Assembly: GCF_026343335.1 (NCBI RefSeq)
Contig: NZ_JAPELX010000001.1
Location: forward strand, 7,502,001 to 7,566,000
Reading direction: 5' to 3'
DNA: 64,000 nt
Source of the DNA: Streptomyces sp. NBC_00078
Lineage (GTDB): Bacteria > Actinomycetota > Actinomycetes > Streptomycetales > Streptomycetaceae
Part shown: positions 1 to 7,549 of the stretch, piece by piece
Layout: each line of letters opens with the position of its first letter
How positions within the stretch are numbered: position 1 is the first letter of the stretch
The notes under the pieces: model-generated
The model's input: only the letters and a program-made list of their open reading frames with translations
Database searches by the model: none
What the model was told of the DNA's origin: nothing
Translations under genes and position numbers: made by a program

Positions 1-285
1 ACCGGGCCCGAGACCCTCAGCGCCCGCGAACAGGCCGCCGTCCTCGGTGAGATCCTCGGCCGGCCGGTCCCGCTGCGCGACCTCTCGCCTCAGGAGCGCC
101 GCGCCCAGCTGCTCGCCGCCGGACTGAGCGAGACCTACGCGGACGGCCTCATGGTCACGGCCCGGTTCATCCACGAGGGCGGCAACGACGTCGTCACCGA
201 GGACGCCCGGAAGGTGCTGGGGCGGCGGCCGCGGACGTACCGGGAGTGGGCCGAGGACCACAAGGGTGTGTTCGCCGGGGCCTGA
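1..285 (+). CDS. NmrA-like / NAD(P)H-binding SDR family protein, C-terminal part
   Basis: The frame is open from the first base and ends in TGA at 283-285, so 94 C-terminal residues are visible and the start lies outside the window. The segment TGPETLSAREQAAVLGEILG, followed by a predicted helix-rich tail, is the usual C-terminal substrate-domain pattern of NmrA-like atypical short-chain dehydrogenases, which follow the Rossmann core with 'TGPE.LT..E....L...LGR'. The Rossmann core itself is not visible, so cofactor and substrate cannot be judged. It runs towards the thioesterase on the opposite strand, with 45 nt between the stops. It is probably a flanking gene rather than part of the polyketide locus. 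Confidence 0.6.
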   Translation, partial: TGPETLSAREQAAVLGEILGRPVPLRDLSPQERRAQLLAAGLSETYADGLMVTARFIHEGGNDVVTEDARKVLGRRPRTYREWAEDHKGVFAGA

Positions 286-330
286 CGCCGGGGCGGCGGA
301 GCCCGCAGCGCCGTGAACCGGAGCGCGCTC

Positions 331-753
331 TCAGAAACCGAACAGGCTCGGCTCCGTCGCCAGCTCCGCGAAGTACTTGTGCGGTTCGGGGACCAGCCGG
401 CGCTCCTTGAGGTCCATCAGGCCGCCGACCGCCGTGATCTCGGCCGCCACTGTGCCGTCGGTCTTGCGGATCGTCTGTTCCATGCGGAACGTCTTGCCCT
501 GGCCCCAGGTGAAACCGCACGTCACCTCGACCTCGTCGCCCGCGATCAGCTCGCGCCGGTAGCGGATGGTGGTCTCCAGGGCCACGGGGCCGACGCCCTT
601 GCCGATGAGCCCCGCCTGGCTGATCCCGGCGGCCCGCAGGAACGACCAGCGGGCGTGCTCCGCGTAGTTGAGGTACACGCTCTGGTTGAGGTGGCCCTGG
701 ACGTCCGTCTCGTACCCGCGGACGGTCACCGGAACGGAAAACGGTTCGCTCAC
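331..753 (-). CDS. Hot-dog fold acyl-CoA/ACP thioesterase (YbgC/4HBT type)
   Basis: A 140-residue protein starting at GTG 753, preceded by GAAGGGGA; a longer open frame upstream has arginine-rich out-of-frame character. It begins with the 4-hydroxybenzoyl-CoA thioesterase signature: GYETDVQGHLNQSVYLNYAE, with the catalytic Asp of the D-x-x-G-H-(L/V)-N motif, then ARWSFLR and TTIRYRRELIAGDEV. Length and order are normal for a single hot-dog domain. The family hydrolyses acyl-CoA or acyl-ACP thioesters. Lying beside a type II PKS it could release or edit acyl chains, including mis-primed starters, but it could equally be a housekeeping gene at the cluster edge. Confidence 0.8.
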   Translation of the reverse strand: MSEPFSVPVTVRGYETDVQGHLNQSVYLNYAEHARWSFLRAAGISQAGLIGKGVGPVALETTIRYRRELIAGDEVEVTCGFTWGQGKTFRMEQTIRKTDGTVAAEITAVGGLMDLKERRLVPEPHKYFAELATEPSLFGF

Positions 754-838
754 TGCGTCCCCTTCTCGCACTCGATTTCTCGCACTCGATCGTTCGGGCG
801 CGTATGCGATGCCTGGTCCGCCGATCTTGGCATGACCT

Positions 839-1471
839 TCATGCCCGTCGTGGGGATGCCAGCAGATAGCGCGCTCTCGTCCTCGGCTCGGTGTGCTCGC
901 CGACCTGCCATCCCGCGTCGTGCAGCGTGGCCGCGCAGGCCCGCAGCGCCGCGGGGTCGGGCTCGTGCACGGCGACCGCCTCGGGCTGCGGCGTCCCGCG
1001 CACCCGGTAGCCCGCCGGATCCGGGCCGGCCGGACGGTGGCCGGCCGCCTCCAGGGCAAGCGCCGCGGCCGGCACCAGATGCGTGCGCTCCCAGCCGCAC
1101 GGCCGGTCCGTGGCGCCGTCCGGATTGGTCATACGGCGCAGCTCCAGCAACCCCTGCCAGGCGCTGCGCACCTCGCGCGTGCGGGCGGGACCGGTGCCTG
1201 GCGGCTCCTGTTCACCGCCGACGCGCGCGGTGAACACACCGCCGCCGGCGGCCGGCGGTTCGGGCTCGGGCGGCGGCCCCGGCTCGGCGGCCTCCCGTAT
1301 CCGGTGCCCGGCCGGCGTCAGGAAGTGGTCGTGCGGCGGCCGCGGATGCCGGAAGGCCAACCCCCACTTCACCAGCGCCGCCAGCTGCGTCTGCGTACCC
1401 CTCAGCCGCCCGCTGACGGGGTCGGCGGCATCGATCACACGCCGTTGGGCGGCGGTCGGCGGTCGCGTCAC
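839..1471 (-). CDS. Hypothetical actinobacterial protein
   Basis: A 210-residue protein; GTG 1471 is chosen because AGGAG lies six bases upstream. I do not recognise a named family. The N-terminal 60 residues (TAAQRRVIDAADPVSGRLRG, then a helix-rich stretch ending HDHFLTPAGHRIREA) read like a small winged-helix or DNA-binding-like module, with LTPAGHRI resembling the wing of MarR/PadR-type regulators. A proline/glutamate linker follows. The C-terminal half has WERTHLVPAAALALEAAG and a short repeat-like segment ending in ARYLLASPRRA. It lies between a phosphatase and a thioesterase on the same strand. It looks like a real coding frame (third-position GC bias) but no role is offered. Confidence 0.6.
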   Translation of the reverse strand: MTRPPTAAQRRVIDAADPVSGRLRGTQTQLAALVKWGLAFRHPRPPHDHFLTPAGHRIREAAEPGPPPEPEPPAAGGGVFTARVGGEQEPPGTGPARTREVRSAWQGLLELRRMTNPDGATDRPCGWERTHLVPAAALALEAAGHRPAGPDPAGYRVRGTPQPEAVAVHEPDPAALRACAATLHDAGWQVGEHTEPRTRARYLLASPRRA

Positions 1472-1572
1472 GGCATGCTCCTTCCGCCCTCGTGGCCTGT
1501 GGTCCCACCTGCTGGAAAGGCTACGACGCGGGTCTGACAACGCCGCCGGTGACTGCCAGGCCTGCCCAGGAC

Positions 1573-2172
1573 TCAGGCGCCGGGCCGCACGTTCCAGCCC
1601 GCGATGACCGGCCGGCCGTGCTCGGTGCCCAGCCGGCACACCGTCCCCGTCGCCAGCTGGAACAGCGCCCCGCCCGACGGCGGCAGCCCCAGCCACCGGG
1701 CCGTCAGCACCCGCAGGACATGACCGTGCGCCACGAGCACCACGCTGCCCTCGGTGTTGGCGAACGCGGCGTCGACCTTGGCGAGGATGCGGTCCGCGCG
1801 TTCGCCGACCTGCTCGGGCGTCTCCCCGGGATGCTCCGGCGGCCCGGGCTCGACCCCGTCCCGGAACAGGAACCAGTCCGGGCGGGTGCGCTGGATCTCC
1901 ACCGTCGTGATGCCCTCGTAGCCGCCGTAGTCCCACTCCCGCAGATCCGGGTCGAGCCGCACCTCGCGCAGCCCGATCAGCTCCGCCGTCTCGCGGGCCC
2001 GCTGCAACGGACTGACGAACGCGGCCCCGATCCGGTGCGAGCGGATCAGCGGCACCAGCTGCCGTGCCTCCTGGCGGCCGCGGTCGGTCAGCGGGATGTC
2101 GCTCCAGCCGGTGTGCCGACCGGACCGCGACCACTCGGTCTCACCGTGCCGGACGAGAAACAGGTCACTCAT
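1573..2172 (-). CDS. Histidine phosphatase family protein (phosphoglycerate-mutase-like)
   Basis: A 199-residue protein with the complete histidine-phosphatase signature at its N terminus: LVRHGETEWSRSGRHTGWSD (RHG with the phospho-accepting His, then E/T-W). The downstream catalytic elements are SPLQRARETAEL, the acid motif DPDLREWDYGGYEG and the second His in VVLVAHGHVLRVL. The family removes phosphate from small molecules or sugar phosphates; broad-specificity acid phosphatases of this size are common in Streptomyces. Nothing ties it to the polyketide pathway except position, and it is most likely a flanking housekeeping gene. Confidence 0.88.
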   Translation of the reverse strand: MSDLFLVRHGETEWSRSGRHTGWSDIPLTDRGRQEARQLVPLIRSHRIGAAFVSPLQRARETAELIGLREVRLDPDLREWDYGGYEGITTVEIQRTRPDWFLFRDGVEPGPPEHPGETPEQVGERADRILAKVDAAFANTEGSVVLVAHGHVLRVLTARWLGLPPSGGALFQLATGTVCRLGTEHGRPVIAGWNVRPGA

Positions 2173-2244
2173 GCGTCAGAGGCTACGAGGCCGCGGCTCC
2201 GATCCGGCGCACTCACGCGCCCCCGGCCACGACGCAGCGTCCGC

Positions 2245-2460
2245 TCAGGCCACCTGGCGCCCCGGCGCGAGCTGTTGCTCCAGCGCGCGTTCGCACTCCG
2301 TCAGCGGCACGTCGGGGCGCAGGCGTTCGGGGTGCCAGGGCGGGACGTCCGCGGGCGTAGGGATCAGGTCGGCCGCCGGTATGCACACATACATGCGTCC
2401 CGCCGCGACCAGCGCGCCGTAGATCGCCTTCAGCACGCGCACGGTCCTCGTCGTCCTCAT
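2245..2460 (-). CDS. Small DUF6059-like protein
   Basis: A 71-residue protein starting at ATG 2460 with GGGAG upstream. A hydrophobic/basic N-terminal helix (VRVLKAIYGALVAAGRMYVC) is followed by a proline-rich middle and HPERLRPDVPLTECERALEQ. The pattern 'GRM.V.vP...L.P.P....HPERLRPDVPLs..ErAL' is the one I associate with DUF6059, a small Streptomyces family found beside antibiotic gene clusters. The gene begins 13 nt after the AT stop codon and is probably the last gene of the leftward PKS operon. The function is unknown. The N-terminal helix could attach to a membrane or a partner protein; the family assignment is from memory and moderately secure. Confidence 0.65.
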   Translation of the reverse strand: MRTTRTVRVLKAIYGALVAAGRMYVCIPAADLIPTPADVPPWHPERLRPDVPLTECERALEQQLAPGRQVA

Positions 2461-2473
2461 CGCTCCCGGCCCT

Positions 2474-4267
2474 TCACGAGGTCCCCGCCGCCGCCAGACG
2501 CGGGGCGGAGACGGTGGGCGTGTCCTGGCGGCCGACGTCCGCGGAGCCGCTCCACGTCCACAGGCCGGACAGCGCGACCAGGTCGGGGACGTGTCCCTCG
2601 GTCCACAGCCTGGCCGCCGCGGTGAGCACCGACTGACGGTCGGCCTCCGCCGTGCCCGGGCGGCCCGGGAGCAGCGGTATCGCGGCGCTGGCGCCCAGCC
2701 GGACCGCACGGTGCCGGCGGGCGAAGGCGGTGAGCGTCTGCCGCGGGCCCGCCTCGATCAGCAGCATGTCGTCCGCGGCGAGCAGCGACTCCAGGGCCTG
2801 CTTGAAATACACCGTGTCGGTGATCTGCCGGGCCCAGAAGCGGGGGCTGAGCGCCTCGTCGGGGCCCAGCAGTTCCCCCGTGTATCCGGAGTAGAGCGGC
2901 AGCGTCGGCTCCCGCAGCGGAATGTCGCGGTACGCGGCCTCCACGGCCTCGGACGCGGGTGCCATGGCGGGGGAGTGGAAGGGGCTGGTGGCCGGCACGG
3001 TGACAACGGTCAGACCGTCGGCCCGCAGCCGCTCGGCGATCTCGGCGAGCGGCTCGGCGGAACCCGCCAGCATGGTCTGCTGGTTGGCGTTCACCGCGGC
3101 GATCGCCACGTCGTCGCGGAGATAGGGGCGCAGCCGCCGTTCGTCCGCGGCGACCGCGAGCATGCCGCCCGCCGGGATCTTGACGGCCTGGCGGACACGT
3201 TCGAGGACCATGGCGACGGCATCGGGCAGGGCGACGGCACCGGCGATGGTCGCGGCGACCAGCTCACCCGCGCTGTGGCCCAGCACCGCGGCGGGTCGCA
3301 CCCCCCAGCCGATGACCATGCGGCCGAGGGCGTAGTCGACCGCGAAGAGCAGCGGCTGCGCCCGGCGTACGTCGTCGACGGGGATCAGGGGGCGGCCCCG
3401 GGTGAGCCAGTCCGCGCGGATCCGCGGGCCTTCGTCGCCCATGTGGGACAGGGCCGCGTCGAAGGCTGCGGTGAAGACCGGCTCGCGCCGGTACAGTCCG
3501 GCTGCCATGGCGTGGTGCTGCGAGCCCTGCCCCGGGAAGAGCAGGGCGACCGACCTGGGATTGCGTACGGTGACCGGCTTGGCCTTGTGCACCGCGGAGG
3601 CTGACAGCGCGGCGACCGTGACGACGGCGCCGCGCACCGGGCCGGGTGCGGAGCCGCACGGCACCATGGTGGGCAGCGCCGGGAACCCCTCGTGGTGCAG
3701 GCCCGAGAGCAGCGGCAGCAGTTCGCCGCGCACCCGCTCTTCGTCCCGCTCGTCCCGGCCCGACCACAGCAGCAGCCGGTGATGTGCCGGATCGGTGGCG
3801 CGGTGACCGTGCCGCAGGGCCTTCAGCGGCGGTGACGCGTCGGGACCGGCCGGGCCGGCGAGATCGAGAACGCCGATCACGGTGTCGCCGTCGGCCACGG
3901 CCTCCGCGGCCCGCCTGAGCGCGTACACGGTGATGGTCCCGGGCTCGGGCTCGTCGAATCCGGCGACGAGCGCGAAGTCCGCGACGCCGCTCAGGAGTTC
4001 CTCGTGCGCGAGGCGCAGGGCGCGGCCCGGTGCCGACGCCGTCCGCACCGCGAAGCCCTCGTGTTCGGGGGCGAGCCCCGGGTCCGGGGCGTGCGCACCG
4101 ACGTACACGACCGTCCGTACGGGCAGGTCCCGCGGGGCGCGGCCGAAGGCGCGCAGCACCGCGGAGACCGCGGCGGCCGACGCCGGCACCGGCGCCCTGT
4201 CCTCTCCGGCGGGCCCCGGACAGACCATCAGCCTCCGGATCACCGCGCTGTCAGCTGTCAGCGGCAT
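2474..4267 (-). CDS. Acyltransferase (malonyl-type AT) with a degenerate KS-like N-terminal region
   Basis: A 597-residue protein from ATG 4267 (GAGGAGG at spacing six). Residues ~240-560 form a complete AT domain: LLFPGQGSQ (~242-250), Arg and oxyanion regions, GHSAGE with nucleophile Ser332, and ATSPFHSP. The F-H in that position resembles the malonyl-specific xAFH motif more than methylmalonyl YASH. Residues ~1-230 are unusual: segments such as AHEELLSGVADFALVAG and ALRRAAEAVADGDTVIGV resemble the C-terminal half of a ketosynthase but lack catalytic Cys and His. It probably loads malonyl groups on the ACP encoded just upstream or acts on a starter ACP. It lies in the KS-alpha/CLF/ACP operon. 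Confidence 0.85.
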   Translation of the reverse strand: MPLTADSAVIRRLMVCPGPAGEDRAPVPASAAAVSAVLRAFGRAPRDLPVRTVVYVGAHAPDPGLAPEHEGFAVRTASAPGRALRLAHEELLSGVADFALVAGFDEPEPGTITVYALRRAAEAVADGDTVIGVLDLAGPAGPDASPPLKALRHGHRATDPAHHRLLLWSGRDERDEERVRGELLPLLSGLHHEGFPALPTMVPCGSAPGPVRGAVVTVAALSASAVHKAKPVTVRNPRSVALLFPGQGSQHHAMAAGLYRREPVFTAAFDAALSHMGDEGPRIRADWLTRGRPLIPVDDVRRAQPLLFAVDYALGRMVIGWGVRPAAVLGHSAGELVAATIAGAVALPDAVAMVLERVRQAVKIPAGGMLAVAADERRLRPYLRDDVAIAAVNANQQTMLAGSAEPLAEIAERLRADGLTVVTVPATSPFHSPAMAPASEAVEAAYRDIPLREPTLPLYSGYTGELLGPDEALSPRFWARQITDTVYFKQALESLLAADDMLLIEAGPRQTLTAFARRHRAVRLGASAAIPLLPGRPGTAEADRQSVLTAAARLWTEGHVPDLVALSGLWTWSGSADVGRQDTPTVSAPRLAAAGTS

Positions 4268-4382
4268 GGATACCTCCTCGTGGGCCGCGAGCCGCGGCCG
4301 GTGGGGCCAGGTCCCGAAGGAACCAGGGGGAGTGGGGGGACCAGTGGGGGCAGGGAAGGGCACCGGCGGGCCGGGCGAAGAG

Positions 4383-4430
4383 GGCGGGCCGCCCCCGCGG
4401 CGGGGGATCCGGAAGTCGGGGCGGCCCGCC
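4383..4430 (-). terminator. GC hairpin between ACP and AT genes
   Basis: Two perfect 13-nt arms (GGCGGGCCGCCCC at 4383-4395 and its complement at 4418-4430) flank a 22-nt loop in the 170-nt gap between the ACP stop and the AT start. There is no T-tract on the minus strand. It may attenuate or protect the transcript, so that the minimal PKS is made in excess over AT, rather than fully terminate. Hairpin seen; role inferred. Confidence 0.5.
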
Positions 4431-4437
4431 GGCCGGC

Positions 4438-4710
4438 TCAGGCCGCGGTGCCCTGGCCGGAGTTGATGAGCTCGAGCAGCGCGCGCGGCGTCTCGGCGTC
4501 GACGATCGCGTCGTCGGGGACGCTGATGCCGTAGGTGCGCTGTATCTCGCCGATGACCTGCAGCAGAGCGAGCGAGTCGTAGCCCAGTTCAAGGAAGGGG
4601 GTGTCGAGGACGTCGCCGTCCAGGTCGATGCCCTCCTCCTCGCCGGCACTCTCGCGCAGCATCCGGGTCAGGTCGGCCAGGGTGACGGTGGTGGTCGTGG
4701 TGGTGGTCAC
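4438..4710 (-). CDS. Type II PKS acyl carrier protein
   Basis: A 90-residue ACP with the phosphopantetheine attachment motif LGYDSLALLQVIGEI; the modified Ser is in DSL (~residue 45). Helices I, II and III, typical of aromatic PKS ACPs, are recognisable. It carries the growing poly-beta-keto chain for KS-alpha/CLF. The N terminus is odd: Met is followed by seven Thr codons, encoded by a run of ACC/ACG-like triplets, before the first helix. This is a simple-sequence expansion not normal for the family. It follows CLF and precedes AT on the minus strand. The local Sfp-type transferase (14713-15699) is the obvious activating enzyme. Confidence 0.93.
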   Translation of the reverse strand: MTTTTTTTVTLADLTRMLRESAGEEEGIDLDGDVLDTPFLELGYDSLALLQVIGEIQRTYGISVPDDAIVDAETPRALLELINSGQGTAA

Positions 4711-4778
4711 GGTGGGTCCTCCGTTGGGTGATGTGAGTGGTGCCTGACTCAGGTGGTGTGAGTGGTCGTCACACGGTG

Positions 4779-4818
4779 GTGATCACGCCGTCGTGATCAC
4801 GCCGTGGTGGTCACGCGG
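4779..4818. repeat. 14-bp tandem repeat in the CLF-ACP gap
   Basis: GTGATCACGCCGT occurs twice at 14-nt period (4779-4791, 4793-4805), followed by a degenerate third copy; each unit contains the palindrome GTGATCAC. It lies between the CLF stop and the ACP start, where it could act as a small operator or a slippage tract. No function is proven. Confidence 0.6.
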
Positions 4819-6031
4819 CGCGGCGTACGACGAGCGCCGCGTTGAAGCCGCCGTGGCCCCGCGCGAGCACCAGGGCGCTGCGCAGGTCCGCCTCCCGGGG
4901 AGCCCCGGTGACCAGGTCGATCGCGTAGTCCGCGGCGGCCTCGACGACGTGGGCGGTGGGCGGGATCACCCCGTCGCGCAGGGCGAGCAGGGCGGTGGCC
5001 GCGTCGAGGGCGGCACCGCCGGCGAGCAGCCGCCCGGTCATCGACTTGGGGGCGGTCACCGGCACGGCGCGCGGACCGAACACGGCCGCCAGGGCCTCGG
5101 CCTCGGCCCGGTCCAGGTCCGGGACGCCGGCCGCGTCGGCGAAGACGACGTCGATGTCCGCGGGGGTGAGCCCCGCGTCGGCGACTGCGATGCGGGCGGC
5201 CCTGGCCAGGCCTGGCGGGCGGCCCGAACCGGGAGCCGGGTCGAGAGTGGCGGCGTACCCGGCGATCTCACCGTAGACATGGGCCGAGCCGCGCTCGCGG
5301 GCGGCCGCCAGGTCCTCGGCGACCAGGATCGCCCCGCCCTCGCCCGGCACGTATCCGCTCGCCTCGGTGGAGAAGGGCAGGAAGGCGCGGGCCGGGTCCG
5401 GCTCGGTGCTCATCAGGCCGGAGGCGAGCTGCGGCACCCAGCCCCAGGGGCAGATGCCCGCGTCGACACCTCCGGAGACCACCGCCTGGAAGCCACGGCG
5501 GACATGGCGGCGGGCCTGGCCGATCGCGTCGATGCCGCCGGCCTGCTCGGTGAGCAGCACACCGCTCGGACCGCGCAGCTTGTGCCGGATGGAGATCTGG
5601 CCGGTGTTGACGGCGTAGAACCAGGCGAAGGACTGATACGCGCTGACGTGCTCCTTGCCCTTGCTCCACAGGTTCTGCAGCTCGCGCTGGCCGAACTCGA
5701 CGGCGCCGCCGGACGCCGAGGTGACCACGCCCATGCCGTACTCGGGCAGTTCGCCGGTGTCGAGGCCGGCGTCCTCCAGGGCCCATTCCGCGGCGGCCAG
5801 GGCGAGCCGGGTCATGTGGTCTGTCTGCGGCATGAGCCGGCTGGGGATGTGCTCCTCGGCGACGAATCCCGGCACCTCGCCGGCCAGCCGGGCCGGATAC
5901 TGCGAGGCGTCGAAGCGGGTGACCGGGCCGATGCCCGACTCGCCGGCCAGTGTCGCCTTCCAGTAGTCCTCGGTGCCCAGGCCGTTGGGCGCGACGACGC
6001 CGAGTCCGGTCACCACGGTGGAGGTGGTCAT
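4811..6031 (-). CDS. Ketosynthase beta / chain length factor (CLF)
   Basis: A 406-residue KS-fold protein in which the nucleophilic Cys is replaced by Gln: VLLTEQAGGIDA, Gln163. That is the hallmark of CLFs of aromatic polyketide synthases. It pairs with KS-alpha and sets chain length by decarboxylating malonyl-ACP and forming half of the polyketide tunnel. The start ATG at 6029-6031 overlaps the KS-alpha TGA (ATGA), so the two subunits are translationally coupled for 1:1 assembly. I cannot assign chain length from gatekeeper residues by eye. Confidence 0.95.
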   Translation of the reverse strand: MTTSTVVTGLGVVAPNGLGTEDYWKATLAGESGIGPVTRFDASQYPARLAGEVPGFVAEEHIPSRLMPQTDHMTRLALAAAEWALEDAGLDTGELPEYGMGVVTSASGGAVEFGQRELQNLWSKGKEHVSAYQSFAWFYAVNTGQISIRHKLRGPSGVLLTEQAGGIDAIGQARRHVRRGFQAVVSGGVDAGICPWGWVPQLASGLMSTEPDPARAFLPFSTEASGYVPGEGGAILVAEDLAAARERGSAHVYGEIAGYAATLDPAPGSGRPPGLARAARIAVADAGLTPADIDVVFADAAGVPDLDRAEAEALAAVFGPRAVPVTAPKSMTGRLLAGGAALDAATALLALRDGVIPPTAHVVEAAADYAIDLVTGAPREADLRSALVLARGHGGFNAALVVRRAA

Positions 6032-7296
6032 GCGATGCTCCTCTCCGGTCGCGCGAGGACCATCGCGCTCTGGAAGCCGCCGAAGCCGCTTCCCACGCTG
6101 AGAACGACGTCCGGCCTCTTCTCCCGTGCCGTCAACGGGATGTAGTCGAGATCGAGTTCGGGATCCGGTTCGTGCAGGTTCGCGGTGGGCGGCAGCACAC
6201 CGTGTTCCATGGCGAGGGCGCAGGCGACGATCTCCAGTGAGCCGATCGCGCCGAGCGAGTGCCCGATCATCGACTTGATGGAGCTGACCGGGGTCCGGTA
6301 CGCGTGCTCCCCGAGGCTGCGCTTGAACGCACCCGTCTCGTGGCGGTCGTTCATCTTGGTGCCCGAGCCGTGCGCGTTGATGTAGCCGATCGTGGTCGGA
6401 TCCAGCCGGGCCTCGGTGAGGGCGGCGTCGATGGCCTCCGACATCTCCCGGCCGTCCGGCTTCAGCCCGGTCATGTGGAACGCGTTGCAGCGCTGGGCGA
6501 AGCCCGCGATCTCGGCGTAGATGTGCGCGCCCCGGCGCCGCGCGCTCTCCAGCTCCTCCAGGACCAGGACGGCCGCGCCCTCACCGAGCACCAGACCGCT
6601 GCGGGTCCGGTCGAAGGGGCGGCAGGCGCTCTCCGGGATTTCGTTGCGCGGGGTGGTGGCGTGGATGGCGTCGAAGCAGGCGGAGGTGATCGGGGAGATC
6701 GGGGCCTCGGTCGCGCCGGCGATCATCACGTCGCAGGTGCCCTCGCGGATCAGTTCCACCGCGTGGCCGAGCGAGTCCAGGCCGGAGGTGCAGCCGGTGG
6801 AGACGACGGCGGCGGGCCCCTCCGCCCCCGCCGCCCGGCCCACTTCGGCGGCCATCGAACTGGGTACGAAGTGCCGGTACAGCTCGGGGACCGCGTACTC
6901 GTGGTCGACGAGCCACTTGCGGCCGCCGTCGCTGACCACCGCGTACTCGCGTTCCAGGCTGGTGGTGCAGCCGACCGCGCTGCCCAGGGAGGTGCCGATC
7001 CGGCCAGGGTCGAGGGCCGAGGCGTCCAGGCCGCTGTCGGCGAGCGCCTCACGGGTGGAGACCACCGCGAACTGGGCGGCCCGGTCGAGGCGTCGGGCCT
7101 CCTGCTGGGAGAGCCCGGCAGCCAGTGGGTCGAAGTCGCACTCGGCGGCGACCCGGGAGCGGAACTGGGAGGGGTCGTAGAAGGAGATGGTGCGGGTTGC
7201 GGTACGGCCCGCGGTGAGCAGGTCCCAGTACTCCTTGACGCCGATCCCGCCAGGGGCCACGGCGCCCAGTCCGGTGATGGCAACTCGACGCATCAT
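6028..7296 (-). CDS. Ketosynthase alpha (KS-alpha) of type II PKS
   Basis: A 422-residue condensing enzyme with the active-site motif VVSTGCTSGLDSLGHA (Cys169) and the downstream His motifs NAHGSGTKMND and GHSLGAIGS. The segment VVSDGGRKWLVDHEYAVPEL is typical of aromatic-PKS KS-alphas. It extends the chain with malonyl-ACP together with the CLF encoded immediately downstream (4-nt overlap). Two in-frame ATGs lie side by side (7296 and 7293); the SD GAGGTAG suits either. A 253-nt gap separates it from the carboxylase gene upstream and could hold an internal promoter. Confidence 0.96.
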   Translation of the reverse strand: MMRRVAITGLGAVAPGGIGVKEYWDLLTAGRTATRTISFYDPSQFRSRVAAECDFDPLAAGLSQQEARRLDRAAQFAVVSTREALADSGLDASALDPGRIGTSLGSAVGCTTSLEREYAVVSDGGRKWLVDHEYAVPELYRHFVPSSMAAEVGRAAGAEGPAAVVSTGCTSGLDSLGHAVELIREGTCDVMIAGATEAPISPITSACFDAIHATTPRNEIPESACRPFDRTRSGLVLGEGAAVLVLEELESARRRGAHIYAEIAGFAQRCNAFHMTGLKPDGREMSEAIDAALTEARLDPTTIGYINAHGSGTKMNDRHETGAFKRSLGEHAYRTPVSSIKSMIGHSLGAIGSLEIVACALAMEHGVLPPTANLHEPDPELDLDYIPLTAREKRPDVVLSVGSGFGGFQSAMVLARPERSIA

Positions 7297-7549
7297 CTAC
7301 CTCGCCTTCGACGGGGCGGGGTGCTTCGCGCACTCCCTGCCGGATGGAACTGTGCGGGCCACTGTCGATCCCTTCGTCCGGAGCACTGGGGTGTTGCGGT
7401 GGCCGGGGCGCGCTGGGTTGGGTTCTCGCCCCGGCCGACCGGCCCGAACGGCCGCCCGCTCGTGACGGGCCGCCGTATCCGGTAATCCCATGGAACGTGC
7501 AGGTCCTCGACGGCCGCTCGGGTCCGCGTGGACCTGCGGCGACGGCCCG

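Noticed and set aside
1..285. Left-edge NmrA-like fragment as a PKS ketoreductase
   Set aside because: Only the substrate-domain tail is visible and it resembles stand-alone atypical SDRs; nothing links it to the locus.
4811..7296. Interpretation of KS-alpha/CLF as a highly reducing (polyene) type II PKS
   Set aside because: The locus has a di-domain aromatase/cyclase, an ABM protein and an ActIII-type ketoreductase but no dedicated dehydratase or repeated ketoreductase set; motifs match aromatic systems.
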